Positions 1 to 9,119 of a DNA stretch of 64,000 nucleotides are shown one piece after another. Made by a program: the position numbers and the translations under genes. How positions within the stretch are numbered: position 1 is the stretch's first letter; each line of letters begins with the position of its first letter. Source of the DNA: Mycobacterium nebraskense (GTDB lineage Bacteria > Actinomycetota > Actinomycetes > Mycobacteriales > Mycobacteriaceae); assembly GCF_002102255.1 (NCBI RefSeq), contig NZ_LQPH01000066.1, forward strand, positions 202,758-266,757, read 5' to 3'. The notes below the pieces were generated by a model. The model was given only the letters and a program-made list of their open reading frames with translations. It did no database searches and had not been told where the DNA came from.

Positions 1-1019
1 AACCCGATGGCGTTCGCGCCGATCAGCGAGGCGTCGAGCAGGATAATCGCGAACAGCGTCCCGGCCGTGCCGCCGAGGTGCTTGGACAACCCGGCCGCCA
101 CCGCGCCGGCGTCGGTGAAGTGGCCGACGTCGGGCGTGCCGGCCAGACCGAAGGCTGCGACGGCCATCAGGGCCGTCGCACCGGCCATGACCACGACGAT
201 CCCGATCACCAAATCGGCTCGGGCATAGGCGATCCAGCGGGCGGTGATGCGCTTGTCCACCACGTTGGACTGCTGGAAGAACAGTTGCCAGGGCGCAACC
301 GTGGTGCCCACGATCGCGATGATCAACAGCAGCACGGTGGAGTTGACCCCGCCCCCGAATCGCGGAATGAGTCCGCCGGCAATCCCTTTCGCTGTCGGAT
401 GCACCAACAGCACCATTGGGATGACCAGCACGTTCACCGCGATCAGCAGGAACATCAGCCCCTCCCACCGGCGAAACGACCCCCCGGCCACCACCGCGAA
501 CAGCAGGATGGCGGCGGCCGGGATCGCAATCACCTTCGGGCAGCCCAGGAACCCGAGCGCCAGTGCGACACCGATGAATTCGGTGACGATCGTCAGGGCA
601 TTCAGGATCAGCAGGTCACCGACGCTGAACGCACCCCAGAACTTGCCGAAGCGCTCGAAGATGAGCCGCGCGTGCCCGACTCGGGTGACCGCGCCGAGCC
701 GAAGCACCATCTCCTGGTTCACGTACAGCGCCGGAATCAGCAACGCCAGCGTCCACAACAGCACCATGCCGTAGTTCTGCCCGGCCTGCGCGTAGGTCGC
801 GACACCGCCCGCGTCGTTGTCCCCCACCATCACGATCAGCCCGGGACCGCTGATGACCAGCAGCGTGCGCACACGGCGCCGCCAGCCGCCGGACGCACCG
901 GCGCCGTCACGCCGGATACGGCCGAACGCGCCCACGATGTCGCCGGTGTTGGCGACAGCGGGATGCGTTGGCGCAGCGGCGTTGACGGCGCCGACGGCCT
1001 CAGACGAGACGGGGGTCAT
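1..1019 (-). CDS. NRAMP-family divalent cation transporter (3' end outside window)
   Basis: The minus-strand frame from an ATG at 1019 is open to the left edge, so about 339 residues are present and the C-terminus is missing. It is a polytopic membrane protein with many hydrophobic segments after a roughly 45-residue polar N-terminus. The segment GPGLIVMVGDNDAGG (about residues 58-72) and the segment TTVAPWQLFFQQ (about 240-251) sit where NRAMP transporters carry the metal-binding DPGN and MPH motifs of helices 1 and 6. Both motifs are altered and the helix-6 methionine is absent. The family moves divalent cations with protons. The altered site suggests something other than classical Mn/Fe selectivity, possibly the Mg-type NRAMP-related group. 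It lies 19 nt behind a small gene on the same strand. Confidence 0.85.
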   Translation of the reverse strand, partial: MTPVSSEAVGAVNAAAPTHPAVANTGDIVGAFGRIRRDGAGASGGWRRRVRTLLVISGPGLIVMVGDNDAGGVATYAQAGQNYGMVLLWTLALLIPALYVNQEMVLRLGAVTRVGHARLIFERFGKFWGAFSVGDLLILNALTIVTEFIGVALALGFLGCPKVIAIPAAAILLFAVVAGGSFRRWEGLMFLLIAVNVLVIPMVLLVHPTAKGIAGGLIPRFGGGVNSTVLLLIIAIVGTTVAPWQLFFQQSNVVDKRITARWIAYARADLVIGIVVVMAGATALMAVAAFGLAGTPDVGHFTDAGAVAAGLSKHLGGTAGTLFAIILLDASLIGANAIG

Positions 1020-1038
1020 GGTGTTCTCGTGGGACCCG

Positions 1039-1248
1039 TCACCGGTGACTGCCGGTCGAAGGGTGCCCACCCAGCGAGGCCGTGACCACCGCGATCGGCA
1101 TCCGCGACACGTACAGGTTGGCCCGCTCCTGGGGAGTCAGGGCGGTCCGCGCGTGCACCTTGGTGGCCAGCAGCCGCGCCGAGCGCAGCAACGCCCGCCC
1201 ACGCCCACCGGTCCGGCCGGTAACGCGTTGTGTGACAACAAAAGCCAT
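1039..1248 (-). CDS. small basic protein upstream of the NRAMP gene
   Basis: This 69-residue frame begins at ATG 1248 with a strong ribosome-binding site (AAGGAG, about 6 nt upstream on the minus strand) and stops 19 nt before the transporter start, so the two are very likely cotranscribed. The protein is Arg/Thr-rich (MAFVVTQRVTGRTGGRGR at the N-terminus) and has no signal peptide or membrane segment. I do not recognise a family. It may be a small accessory protein or a leader peptide that couples translation to the transporter. The ribosome-binding site and position are the main evidence that it is real. Confidence 0.5.
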   Translation of the reverse strand: MAFVVTQRVTGRTGGRGRALLRSARLLATKVHARTALTPQERANLYVSRMPIAVVTASLGGHPSTGSHR

Positions 1249-1822
1249 GATCTTCTCCTTTATGGAGGCCCGATCGGCTCAGCTCAGCACGCCCGGGCAG
1301 GAACGGCAGCTTGCGAGCGGGTCGACGGGCGAACTACCGGAACGCCCCGCGAAAGCTCAAGCGGCGGAAGGAATGCCGGAACCGGATCGGGACAAGACGG
1401 ATTTCGGATAGGGACTATCGCCTGGACTCATCTCGCCCTCACCTCCTCACGGCCACGACACACGCGGGTGTCATCACATGTCACCTGAACGGGAGAGGAG
1501 CTAATGCGGCGACGTGCCGCCGATCGCACCCCTCTCGCCGGAGCTTCGGCACTGCACGGCGTATCCGGAACTTCGTCCAGAAGCCACTTGGGCTCAACCC
1601 TTGGGTCCGGGAAGAGCTGTCCTGACCCGGGGCGTCTCTCGACGTTCGGGGTCAGTGGCCTGTGTCCATGCAGACGCCTCACCTACCGAGGTGCTTGCGA
1701 AACCATTTGTACACCGCGGCCCAGTGCCCGTCAAACTCATTGGCGCAACCGTTACGGCAGGTCGTCGTCGATTCCACCCGGGCGCAGCCGGTCGGCCGCC
1801 GCCGACGCCTACCCTCGACAGC
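1249..1822. other. 574-nt intergenic leader/promoter region
   Basis: No convincing gene lies here. It must hold the promoter and a possibly long 5' leader for the minus-strand small gene/NRAMP pair and the promoter of the plus-strand methyltransferase. I looked for M-box and yybP-ykoY signatures on the minus strand and could not recognise either. A plus-strand frame is open from 1514 into the methyltransferase, but its first 103 codons do not look like protein. Confidence 0.5.
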
Positions 1823-2482
1823 ATGGCCAACACTCTGCGAGATCCGAAGGTCGCGACCGTGCTCGACCGCATGTACACCGAAGCGCAGAACCAGATGTCG
1901 CTGTTGCGTCAGAGGCATGGCGAGTTCGACCGGCCGATGACCGCGCAGGAGCGCGCCGACGCGATGAGCGAGTTCTACATCCCCGTCACGCCCGAAGCCG
2001 GCCGACTGCTCTACGCCCTGGTGCGCGCGACCCGTCCGGCGACGGTCGTCGAGTTCGGGATGTCGTTCGGCATCTCCGCCATCCACCTGGCCTCGGCGGT
2101 GCGCGACAACGGCGCCGGCCGGGTGGTGACGACCGAGCTCAACGACGCCAAGATCTCCGCCGCGCGGCAGACGTTCGCGCAGACCGGCCTGGACGACGTG
2201 CTCACCATCCTCGAAGGAGACGCGCTGTCCACGCTGGCCGGCCTGGACGGACCGGTTGACTTCGTGTTATTGGACGGTTGGAAGGACCTGTATCTGCCGG
2301 TGATCGAGCTGCTCGAACCGCGGCTGTCGACGGGGGCGTTGGTGGTCGCTGACAACACCAGCGCCGCGGACACGCAGCCGTATCTGGACCGGGTGCGCAA
2401 TCCCGAGAACGGCTACGTCAGCTTCAACTTCCAGGTCCGGGAGAGCGACAGCATGGAAATCAGCTGTCGCACCGGCAATTAG
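1823..2482 (+). CDS. SAM-dependent O-methyltransferase (class I, CmcI/type-3 O-MT-like)
   Basis: It is 219 residues from ATG 1823 (MANTLRDPKV). The frame is open upstream, but this start gives the usual family length. Nearby residues show a SAM-binding pattern: VVEFGMSFGISAIHLA (motif I), an acidic loop VVTTELND after beta-2, LEGDAL, and DFVLLDGWKDLY, where acidic residues in related enzymes bind a divalent metal. The family methylates hydroxyls of catechol-like or other small molecules. The gene converges on the acyltransferase with 3 nt between stops. The substrate cannot be read from the sequence. Confidence 0.85.
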   Translation: MANTLRDPKVATVLDRMYTEAQNQMSLLRQRHGEFDRPMTAQERADAMSEFYIPVTPEAGRLLYALVRATRPATVVEFGMSFGISAIHLASAVRDNGAGRVVTTELNDAKISAARQTFAQTGLDDVLTILEGDALSTLAGLDGPVDFVLLDGWKDLYLPVIELLEPRLSTGALVVADNTSAADTQPYLDRVRNPENGYVSFNFQVRESDSMEISCRTGN

Positions 2483-2485
2483 GGC

Positions 2486-4489
2486 CTAGCGCAGGGATTC
2501 TTCGAGCCACGGCGTCAACCACTTCACGCCTTCGGGGGTGAGGTGCACGCCGTCGCTGCGCACCTTGATGCCGTCGACCTTGGCGGTGTAAACGCCGTCC
2601 GGACATAGCTTTTTGTTCAGGTCCAGGATTTGCACGTTCGGATGGTGGCTGACGGTCTTGCGCAGCATGGTGTTCCACAGATTGACCCGGTCGGGCTGGT
2701 CCTCCGGATACAGTCGGCCGTCCGGCTTTTCGCCGCCCCTGCTGTATGGCACGGTGGCGACCACCACTCGAACGCCTGTGGAACTCACGATGTTCAGCGC
2801 TCGATCCAGCTCGCCGTTGAGGTACGCGTCGAAGGTGGGATCACCGATGTGGGTCCATTGCCCCTCGTTGACGCGGTCGACGGTTTCCCAGCGGCCGATG
2901 ATCAGCAGCGCCACGTCCGGCTGGTCCTGGCCGACCTGAGTCGACCATCTGATCGGCCAGCCGTCGCACTCCGGCTTCTGGTCCAGGGTTTGACCGATGT
3001 ACCGATACGGCGTGCCCCGCACCAGGCTGCAGCCGATGACGGTGTGGTCGAGGAACGCGAATCCCGGCGTCGGTGGCAGGTAGTGCATCCACGTCCACCC
3101 GATCGAATCGCCGAACACGGAAACGGTGAACGGCCGGTTGGGATCGCGGGGTCCGGCCGGGCGGCTGCCGCCCGGCGGGGACGGCGACACCGCGGCGACC
3201 GCCGAGACTCCCGGCGGCAGGCCGACTTCACGCAGCCCGGGCCCGGTCCCCACCGGAACCACCAGCAGGGTCACCGCGGCGGCGCTGGCCACCGTCGCCG
3301 CCGCCAATGGCAACAGCGGCACCCGCGCCGGGCGCCAGCGCCGGATGGGTTGCTCGATCAGCCACCAGGACGCCGCGGCCAGCGCCACCGTCGCCCCGCA
3401 CCGAGCGGCGAACAGTGGCAGCCCGGTCCATCCGGTGCGTTCGCCGTTGAGCACCAGGAAGATTGGCCAGTGCCACAGATAGACGCCGTAGGAAATGGTG
3501 CCTAGCCACACCAGGGGCGGTGCAGCCAGGATGCGGGCGACCGCCCCGCGCTGCTCCAGGGCCACCGCCGCCACCACGGCGACCGACGCGATCGCGACCC
3601 CGATGAGCAGACCGTGGCGGAATTCGCGGCTACTGCCGGTGGCGTAATGGGTCGCCGCCGCGAGTCCCGCGAGGCCGGCGAGCGGCAGCACACGGGCGAC
3701 CCGCCGGGCCCACCGGGTCCGGATCAGACACCAGCCCCGGTTCAGTGAGGGCCAGTCGCGAACCAGCAGAGCCGCCGCCGCGGCGCCGGTCAGCAGCGCC
3801 TGCGCGCGGGTATCCGTGCCGAAATAGACGCGGTCGCGGGTGTTGTCGGACACCATCACCATGGCGACAGCGGCCGAAGCCAGGGTCCCCACGGTGGCGA
3901 TGACGAACGTCGCGAACCGGACACCGCCCACGGTGGCCCGGGTTAAGCGGCGCCGCGCCCGCGCGGCCAACAGCAGCGTCACCGCGATCAGCAGCACCGG
4001 CCACACGAAGTAGTACTGCTCCTCCACCCCGAGTGACCAGGTGTGCTGCAACGGCGACGGCGGGGCGCCCTGTGTGAAGTAGTCGGTCTTCTGGTCGACG
4101 AACCGCCAATTCGCCATCCACACGAACGCTGCGATCGCATCGTCGCGCAGCCCGGTGAGAGACCGATCGGGAAGAAGTTGGCGGGCAGCGGCCACCGAGA
4201 GCACCATCAACACCAGGGCCGGCAACAGCCGGCGCGCACGGCGAATCCAGAAGCCGGCCAGCTCAATACGGCCGGTGCGCCCCAGCTCGTCCAGCAGCAG
4301 CGAGGTGATCAGGAATCCGCTGAGCACGAAGAAGACGTCGACGCCGATGAATCCGCCGCCCACTCCGGGGATGCCGCCATGTCCGACCAGCACCAGCGCG
4401 ACGGCTATCGCGCGTAACCCATCGAGTGCCGGAATCCCGCTGCGCCGCTCCGGTTTATCCCAGATCGCCAGCCGTCCGGCCCTGCGCAC
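2486..4489 (-). CDS. membrane acyltransferase 3 with C-terminal SGNH domain (OafA/YrhL type)
   Basis: This is a 667-residue protein. The N-terminal about 370 residues form an acyltransferase-3 domain of roughly ten membrane helices, with the conserved opening IPALDGLRAIAV, the histidine in LVGHGGI and the motif GVDVFFVLSGFLIT. After a linker, the C-terminal 200 residues carry an SGNH hydrolase-like domain: the block I nucleophile region VFGDSIGW and the Asp/His block SDGVHLTPEG. Such proteins O-acylate cell-surface sugars or glycolipids. The layout and length match M. tuberculosis Rv0111, which in that genome sits next to the rhomboid gene Rv0110. Here the rhomboid gene is about 18 kb away on the same strand. 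Confidence 0.9.
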   Translation of the reverse strand: MRRAGRLAIWDKPERRSGIPALDGLRAIAVALVLVGHGGIPGVGGGFIGVDVFFVLSGFLITSLLLDELGRTGRIELAGFWIRRARRLLPALVLMVLSVAAARQLLPDRSLTGLRDDAIAAFVWMANWRFVDQKTDYFTQGAPPSPLQHTWSLGVEEQYYFVWPVLLIAVTLLLAARARRRLTRATVGGVRFATFVIATVGTLASAAVAMVMVSDNTRDRVYFGTDTRAQALLTGAAAAALLVRDWPSLNRGWCLIRTRWARRVARVLPLAGLAGLAAATHYATGSSREFRHGLLIGVAIASVAVVAAVALEQRGAVARILAAPPLVWLGTISYGVYLWHWPIFLVLNGERTGWTGLPLFAARCGATVALAAASWWLIEQPIRRWRPARVPLLPLAAATVASAAAVTLLVVPVGTGPGLREVGLPPGVSAVAAVSPSPPGGSRPAGPRDPNRPFTVSVFGDSIGWTWMHYLPPTPGFAFLDHTVIGCSLVRGTPYRYIGQTLDQKPECDGWPIRWSTQVGQDQPDVALLIIGRWETVDRVNEGQWTHIGDPTFDAYLNGELDRALNIVSSTGVRVVVATVPYSRGGEKPDGRLYPEDQPDRVNLWNTMLRKTVSHHPNVQILDLNKKLCPDGVYTAKVDGIKVRSDGVHLTPEGVKWLTPWLEESLR

Positions 4490-4685
4490 GGGAGCGACCC
4501 ACCGGGTCCGCCGAGCACGACGAGCCGGTGCGGGGTGAGACCCGCCCGGCTCGGTGCTTGCTGTCAGCGCGCCGTAATTACCATCTCGCCCGGCGCCATG
4601 GTTGATGCCGATACGTCGCTGCCCCTCCTGTTGAGTTCAGCAAGCCAGCCTAGAGGCGGGCGCGCAGGATTCAGTGGAGGACACG

Positions 4686-4701
4686 CAGCGGTTTTCCGCT
4701 G
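4686..4701 (-). terminator. GC stem-loop downstream of the aldehyde dehydrogenase operon
   Basis: CAGCGG-TTTT-CCGCTG forms a 6-bp perfect stem with a 4-nt loop (extendable by a G-U and a C-G pair), starting 28 nt after the minus-strand aldehyde dehydrogenase stop. There is no U-tract, which is usual in mycobacteria, so termination is only suggested. Confidence 0.4.
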
Positions 4702-4728
4702 TGGTGCGTTCGGATTTGGGTCAGAGGG

Positions 4729-6165
4729 TTATTGGGCGGCCTTATCGGGCGCGTAGCCAAGCGTGCTCTTGACTTCCAGGTACTCGTGGAAGCCGAATTC
4801 GCTCCACTCCCGACCGTTGCCGCTGTGCTTATAGCCGCCGAACGCCGCGTTCATGTCGAAGGCGTGATTGATCGTCACCCAGCCGGCCCGGATCTTGCGG
4901 GCGACCTCGCGCGCCTTATCGACGTCGGCCCCGGAGACATAGCCGGCCAAGCCGTAGTCGGTGTCGTTGGCGATCTCTACGGCTTGATCGATGTCGTCGT
5001 AGCCGAGGACGCACAGCACCGGCCCGAAGATCTCCTCGCGTGCAATCGTCATGTCGTTGGTGACGTTGGCGAACACGGTCGGCTTGACGTAGTAGCCCTT
5101 GTCCAGCCCCGCCGGGCGACCCGGGCCGCCGGCCACGACGGTCGCGCCCTCGTCGATGCCCTTCTGGATCAGGCCCTGGACCTTGTCGAACTGTGCCTTC
5201 GACGCCACCGGCCCGATCGCTGTCTTATCGCCGGGATTGCCCACCTTCACCTGCTCGGCGGTCTCCCGCGCGATGGCGATCGCCTCGGCCATACGCGAAT
5301 TCGGGACCAGCATGCGCGACGGCGCGTTACAGCTCTGCCCCGAATTCGGCATCATGTTGACCACGCCGGCGCGGACGCTGTCGGCGAAACCCGCGTCGTC
5401 GAGGACGATGTTGGGGCTCTTGCCACCGAGTTCCTGGGTCACCCGCTTCACGGTCGGGGCGGCATTCGTGGCCACCTGGACACCGGCGCGGGTGGATCCG
5501 GTGAACGACACCATGTCGACGTCGGGGTGGCTCGCCAGCGCGGCGCCGACGCCCGGGCCATCGCCGTTGACCAGGTTATAGACACCTGCCGGAACGCCCG
5601 CGGCATCAAGGATCTCGGTGAAGATGTAGGCCGAGAACGGCGCCACCTCAGACGGTTTTAGGACCATCGTGCACCCCGTCGCCAACGCCGGGTACACCTT
5701 GACCGCGATCTGGTTGAGCGGCCAGTTCCATGGCGTGATCAGCCCGCACACGCCGATCGGCTCCTTGGCGATCAGCGTTGCCCCATGCTGCTCCTCGAAT
5801 GGGAAGTTCTTCAGCACATCGATCGCCGTCACCAGGTGACCGATGCCGAGTTGGACCTGCGGGCCGGCCGCCAGCGACGGCGGCGCACCCATTTCCTCGG
5901 TGACCGCGTCGGCGAGGTCGCCCGCACGCTTGCCGTATTCGGCGAGGATCGCCTCCAGCAGATCGAGGCGCTGTTCGCGACTGGTTTGCGACCAGCTGGC
6001 GAAAGCGCGTCGGGCGGCGCTGACCGCCACGTCAACGTCGGCGGCCGTGCCGAGCGAGATCTGCCCGGACACCTGCTCGGTCGCCGGGTTTTCAACGTCA
6101 AAGCTATTGGGCCGCAACGGGTCGACCCATTTGCCGTCGATGTAGAACTTCAGGTATTCGCGCAT
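4729..6165 (-). CDS. NAD(P)-dependent aldehyde dehydrogenase
   Basis: It is 478 residues, full length for the ALDH superfamily. Visible motifs are TPWNWP with the oxyanion Asn147, FTGST (NAD-binding), the general base Glu245 in VTQELGGKSPN, the nucleophile Cys279 in NSGQSCNAPS and the EEIFGPVL signature. It oxidises an aldehyde to a carboxylic acid in the cytoplasm. The start is 13 nt after the stop of the ThDP-dependent enzyme, so it is the last gene of the seven-gene minus operon. It is positioned to oxidise the aldehyde released by a lyase or by alcohol oxidation. The exact substrate is unknown. Confidence 0.93.
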   Translation of the reverse strand: MREYLKFYIDGKWVDPLRPNSFDVENPATEQVSGQISLGTAADVDVAVSAARRAFASWSQTSREQRLDLLEAILAEYGKRAGDLADAVTEEMGAPPSLAAGPQVQLGIGHLVTAIDVLKNFPFEEQHGATLIAKEPIGVCGLITPWNWPLNQIAVKVYPALATGCTMVLKPSEVAPFSAYIFTEILDAAGVPAGVYNLVNGDGPGVGAALASHPDVDMVSFTGSTRAGVQVATNAAPTVKRVTQELGGKSPNIVLDDAGFADSVRAGVVNMMPNSGQSCNAPSRMLVPNSRMAEAIAIARETAEQVKVGNPGDKTAIGPVASKAQFDKVQGLIQKGIDEGATVVAGGPGRPAGLDKGYYVKPTVFANVTNDMTIAREEIFGPVLCVLGYDDIDQAVEIANDTDYGLAGYVSGADVDKAREVARKIRAGWVTINHAFDMNAAFGGYKHSGNGREWSEFGFHEYLEVKSTLGYAPDKAAQ

Positions 6166-6178
6166 GGCTTCTCCTTAT

Positions 6179-7897
6179 CTACTGGGTGCCTTCGGCGTAC
6201 CAAGTGCGGAATTCGTCGTATTTGGGCATCTCCTCGGAGTTGGCCTTCGGATCGATGCATACGTGCACGACGGCGGTCTTGCCGCTAGCGTAGGCCCGCG
6301 CGATCGCCGGGCCGATCTCGTCCCCCTTCTCGACGTACTCGCCGTGGCAGCCGAAGCCCTCGGCGACCTTGTCGAGGCGGACGTCCTTGCTCCAGTGCAC
6401 GCCGGGCTGCGGAGACGGCTGCTCGAAGGTGCGCTTGTAGACGCCCACCTCGAGGCCCCACTGGTGGTCGACACCCACGACGCATACCAACGGAAGGTTC
6501 TGCCGCGCAGCGGTTTCCAACTCGGCAATGTGAAAGAGGAATGCCGAATCACTGGTCAGCAGCATCACCGGGCGCTTGCCACCCTCGGCGACCGATGCCC
6601 CGACCGCGTACGGCAAGCCGGTGCCGAGATGGCCGAAGTTCTGGTTCCAGATGACGTCGCGCGGCTTGGCCTGCGAATAGGTCCAACCGAAGATGACGGT
6701 CGCGCCGCCGTCGCGGACCATGATGCCGTCCTTTGGGAAAGCTTTCGTGGCCTCGACGACGAACCGCGCAGGGTGCACCGGCGTCCGGCCCGTCGGCGCG
6801 TTCTCGGCGAGCTGCGCCAGCTCCGCCGCGTCCTCCTTGATCCAGCGGTCGAGATCGGCCCTGGAAGCGGCCGAAGCCTTTCTCGGATTGTCCCTGAGCG
6901 CTTCCACCAGCTGAGGTACCACACCGCGAAGGTCACCGACCAGGGGGACGTCAATGGGACGGTTGACGCCGATGGCCACCGGATCCTGCTCGACCAGAAC
7001 CCATTTCCGCTTTGCGTCGTTCTCCGCCCAGTGGCGGGTCCTGCCGTAGTGGCTCGGTTCGCCGAGCTCCGTGCCGAGCGCGACGCACAGATCGGACTTC
7101 ACCACCGCCTCGACGGCCGCCGGCGAGAATCCGTATGCGAAAGTGCGGTCCTCGAGACCTTCGATGAACGACGTGCCGCCGGAAGTCTGGATCACCGGGC
7201 ACTGCATGAGGTCGGCCAGCTCTCGGACCGCCGCGCCGGTGCGGGACGTGTGGACCCCGTGTCCTACCAACAGGATCGGGCTCTCGGCCGCGCGGATCAA
7301 CTTCGCCGCTTCGGCCACCTCGCGCTCACCCGCCGTCTGGTTGACGAGCCGGTACCGGTTGGGTGGCAGCGGATCCGGCACGTCGAGCTCCTCGAGGATG
7401 ACGTGCGACGGGTACTCGATGTAGGCGGGGCCGGGTGTGCCCGACATGGCCCGGCGGATCGCCTCGTGGATGATTTCATCGGTCTGGTCGGCGTACTCGA
7501 TCGAGCTGCTGTACTTGACTGATGGCGTGAAAAGGCCTTCCTGCTGGACGAACTGGATGCGTCCGCGCCGAACACGACGCTCGGTGATGCGGGCGCGCTG
7601 ACCGCCCAGGAAGATCACCGGCGAGTTCTCCACGAGCGCACACATCATCGCGCCGGAGATGTTGGCGACGCCGGGACCGAGCGTGCCGATGCACAGGCCG
7701 GGCTTACCCGTCATCCGTGACGCCGCCTCGGCCATGAATCCCGCGCTCAGTTCGTGATGCGGCGCGACCACCGACCACCCGCGTGCGTCGGCCTCGGCGA
7801 ACATGTGCACGAAGTTCGGGTCCGGGATACCGAACAGCGTGTTCACGCCCTCGGCCTCGAACAGGTCGAGAATGCGCTTATAGACAGGCACACCCAC
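6179..7897 (-). CDS. ThDP-dependent enzyme of the oxalyl-CoA decarboxylase / 2-hydroxyacyl-CoA lyase / acetolactate synthase superfamily
   Basis: I place the start at GTG 7897. It lies just after the upstream stop and has GGAA 7 nt in front, and gives 572 residues, the normal family size. The frame is open further upstream, but that would overlap the CoA-transferase by 140 nt. The ThDP-activating Glu49 is present in APHHELSAGFMAE, followed by GPGVANISGAMM. The C-terminal cofactor motif reads SDSAFLFHIAELETAARQNLP. This resembles the GDSAFGFS..E.ET..RYNLP form of oxalyl-CoA decarboxylase and 2-hydroxyacyl-CoA lyase, but the first Gly is Ser and the usual NN metal ligands are replaced (GVDHQWG). 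Its CoA-transferase and ALDH neighbours favour a C-C lyase over acetolactate synthesis. Confidence 0.85.
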   Translation of the reverse strand: MGVPVYKRILDLFEAEGVNTLFGIPDPNFVHMFAEADARGWSVVAPHHELSAGFMAEAASRMTGKPGLCIGTLGPGVANISGAMMCALVENSPVIFLGGQRARITERRVRRGRIQFVQQEGLFTPSVKYSSSIEYADQTDEIIHEAIRRAMSGTPGPAYIEYPSHVILEELDVPDPLPPNRYRLVNQTAGEREVAEAAKLIRAAESPILLVGHGVHTSRTGAAVRELADLMQCPVIQTSGGTSFIEGLEDRTFAYGFSPAAVEAVVKSDLCVALGTELGEPSHYGRTRHWAENDAKRKWVLVEQDPVAIGVNRPIDVPLVGDLRGVVPQLVEALRDNPRKASAASRADLDRWIKEDAAELAQLAENAPTGRTPVHPARFVVEATKAFPKDGIMVRDGGATVIFGWTYSQAKPRDVIWNQNFGHLGTGLPYAVGASVAEGGKRPVMLLTSDSAFLFHIAELETAARQNLPLVCVVGVDHQWGLEVGVYKRTFEQPSPQPGVHWSKDVRLDKVAEGFGCHGEYVEKGDEIGPAIARAYASGKTAVVHVCIDPKANSEEMPKYDEFRTWYAEGTQ

Positions 7898-7898
7898 T

Positions 7899-9119
7899 TT
7901 AGAGTTCCTTTCCCTCGCGAGCAGACGCAAAATCGCGCTCTGGCCTGGTATTTCGACTGATTTTGTGTCTGCTCGGGCCAATTTCTTCGAGGACCTCGGC
8001 GGTGTGGGCGCCGAGCTCTGGCGCAGGCCCTGCAACACGACCCGGTGTCTGCGAGAACCAGGTCGGTACGCCCGGGAAGCGCACCGGCCCGTGCGGGGTG
8101 TCCACCGTCTCGAACATGCCGACGGCGTTGAGATGCGGATCGTCGAAGAGCGCGCCGGGCGTGTTGAGGGGCGCTGCCGGTATCTCGAGTTGGCGCAGCA
8201 GCGCTAACCACTCCGCGGTGGAACGCTCTTTCATCGTCTCGGCTACGAGCCCGTACACGGTGTCGATCTGACCGGCGCGTTGTTCCAACGTCGAATACAG
8301 GTCGCTGGCCCATGGTGGCTGTACGGCTTTCATGAACGCGTTCCAGTGCTTGTCGTTGTAGATCAACGCCGCGATGTAGCCGTCGCTGGTGCGGTACGGG
8401 CGACGGTTGGGTGCCACGGTGCGCGGATACACCGCGGGGCCTAGGGGAGGGTCGAACAGGGCGCCGTTGGCATGTTCGACGAGCATGAACGAGGCCATGG
8501 TTTCGAACATCGCGACCTCGACTTCTTGCCCCTGTCCGGTGCGTTCGCGGTGAAACAACGCCATCGTCGTCGCGTACAGTGCCGTCAGCCCGGCAATCTT
8601 GTCGGCCATGATGGTGCCGACGTAATCGGCCTCGCCGGTCAATTGCCGTTGCACCGCCGGCAGCCCGCATTCGGCCTGGATCGTGTCGTCGTAGGCGGGG
8701 CGGTCGCGATCGGGTCCGCGTCGCCCGTACCCGTAGCAATTGGTGTAGATGATCGCGGGATTGATCGCGGCGACGTCGTCATAGTTGAAGCCGAGTTTGG
8801 CGATCGCCTTGGCGCGCATCGAGTGGATGAACACGTCGGCGTTCTCAACGAGAGCGCGTAACGCACGCGTTCCGGCATCGGTTTGCAGGTCCAGCACGAT
8901 GCTGCGCTTGCCCCGGTTGACGTTGACGAATACCCCGCTCATGCCCAGCGCCGGACCCACTGAGATGTAGCGGGTGTTATCTCCTTGTGGGGGCTCGACT
9001 TTGATCACGTCCGCGCCCATGTCGGCCATGATCTGCGTGCAATACGGTCCCATCACCATTGCGGTGAGGTCGATTACCCGCACACCGGCCAGCGGGCCCT
9101 TGCCTGCGCTGTCAGCCAT
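7899..9119 (-). CDS. class III (CaiB/BaiF, formyl-CoA transferase-like) CoA-transferase
   Basis: It is 406 residues from ATG 9119, which overlaps the stop of the preceding SDR by 8 nt. A longer frame exists but would intrude deeper into that gene. Family features are LAGVRVIDLTAMVMGPYCTQ at the N-terminus, ADVIKVEPPQGD, NVNRGKRSIVLDL and the catalytic Asp144 in PAYDDTIQAECG. The enzyme transfers CoA between carboxylic acids through an aspartyl-acyl intermediate. It ends one nucleotide before the GTG chosen for the ThDP enzyme. Pairing of a formyl-CoA transferase-type protein with an oxalyl-CoA decarboxylase-type protein is a known genomic pattern; the acyl substrate here is unknown. Confidence 0.9.
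   Translation of the reverse strand: MADSAGKGPLAGVRVIDLTAMVMGPYCTQIMADMGADVIKVEPPQGDNTRYISVGPALGMSGVFVNVNRGKRSIVLDLQTDAGTRALRALVENADVFIHSMRAKAIAKLGFNYDDVAAINPAIIYTNCYGYGRRGPDRDRPAYDDTIQAECGLPAVQRQLTGEADYVGTIMADKIAGLTALYATTMALFHRERTGQGQEVEVAMFETMASFMLVEHANGALFDPPLGPAVYPRTVAPNRRPYRTSDGYIAALIYNDKHWNAFMKAVQPPWASDLYSTLEQRAGQIDTVYGLVAETMKERSTAEWLALLRQLEIPAAPLNTPGALFDDPHLNAVGMFETVDTPHGPVRFPGVPTWFSQTPGRVAGPAPELGAHTAEVLEEIGPSRHKISRNTRPERDFASAREGKEL

Noticed and set aside
1249..1500. M-box or yybP-ykoY riboswitch upstream of the NRAMP gene
   Set aside because: The leader length would allow one, but I could not find the conserved core of either family on the minus strand.
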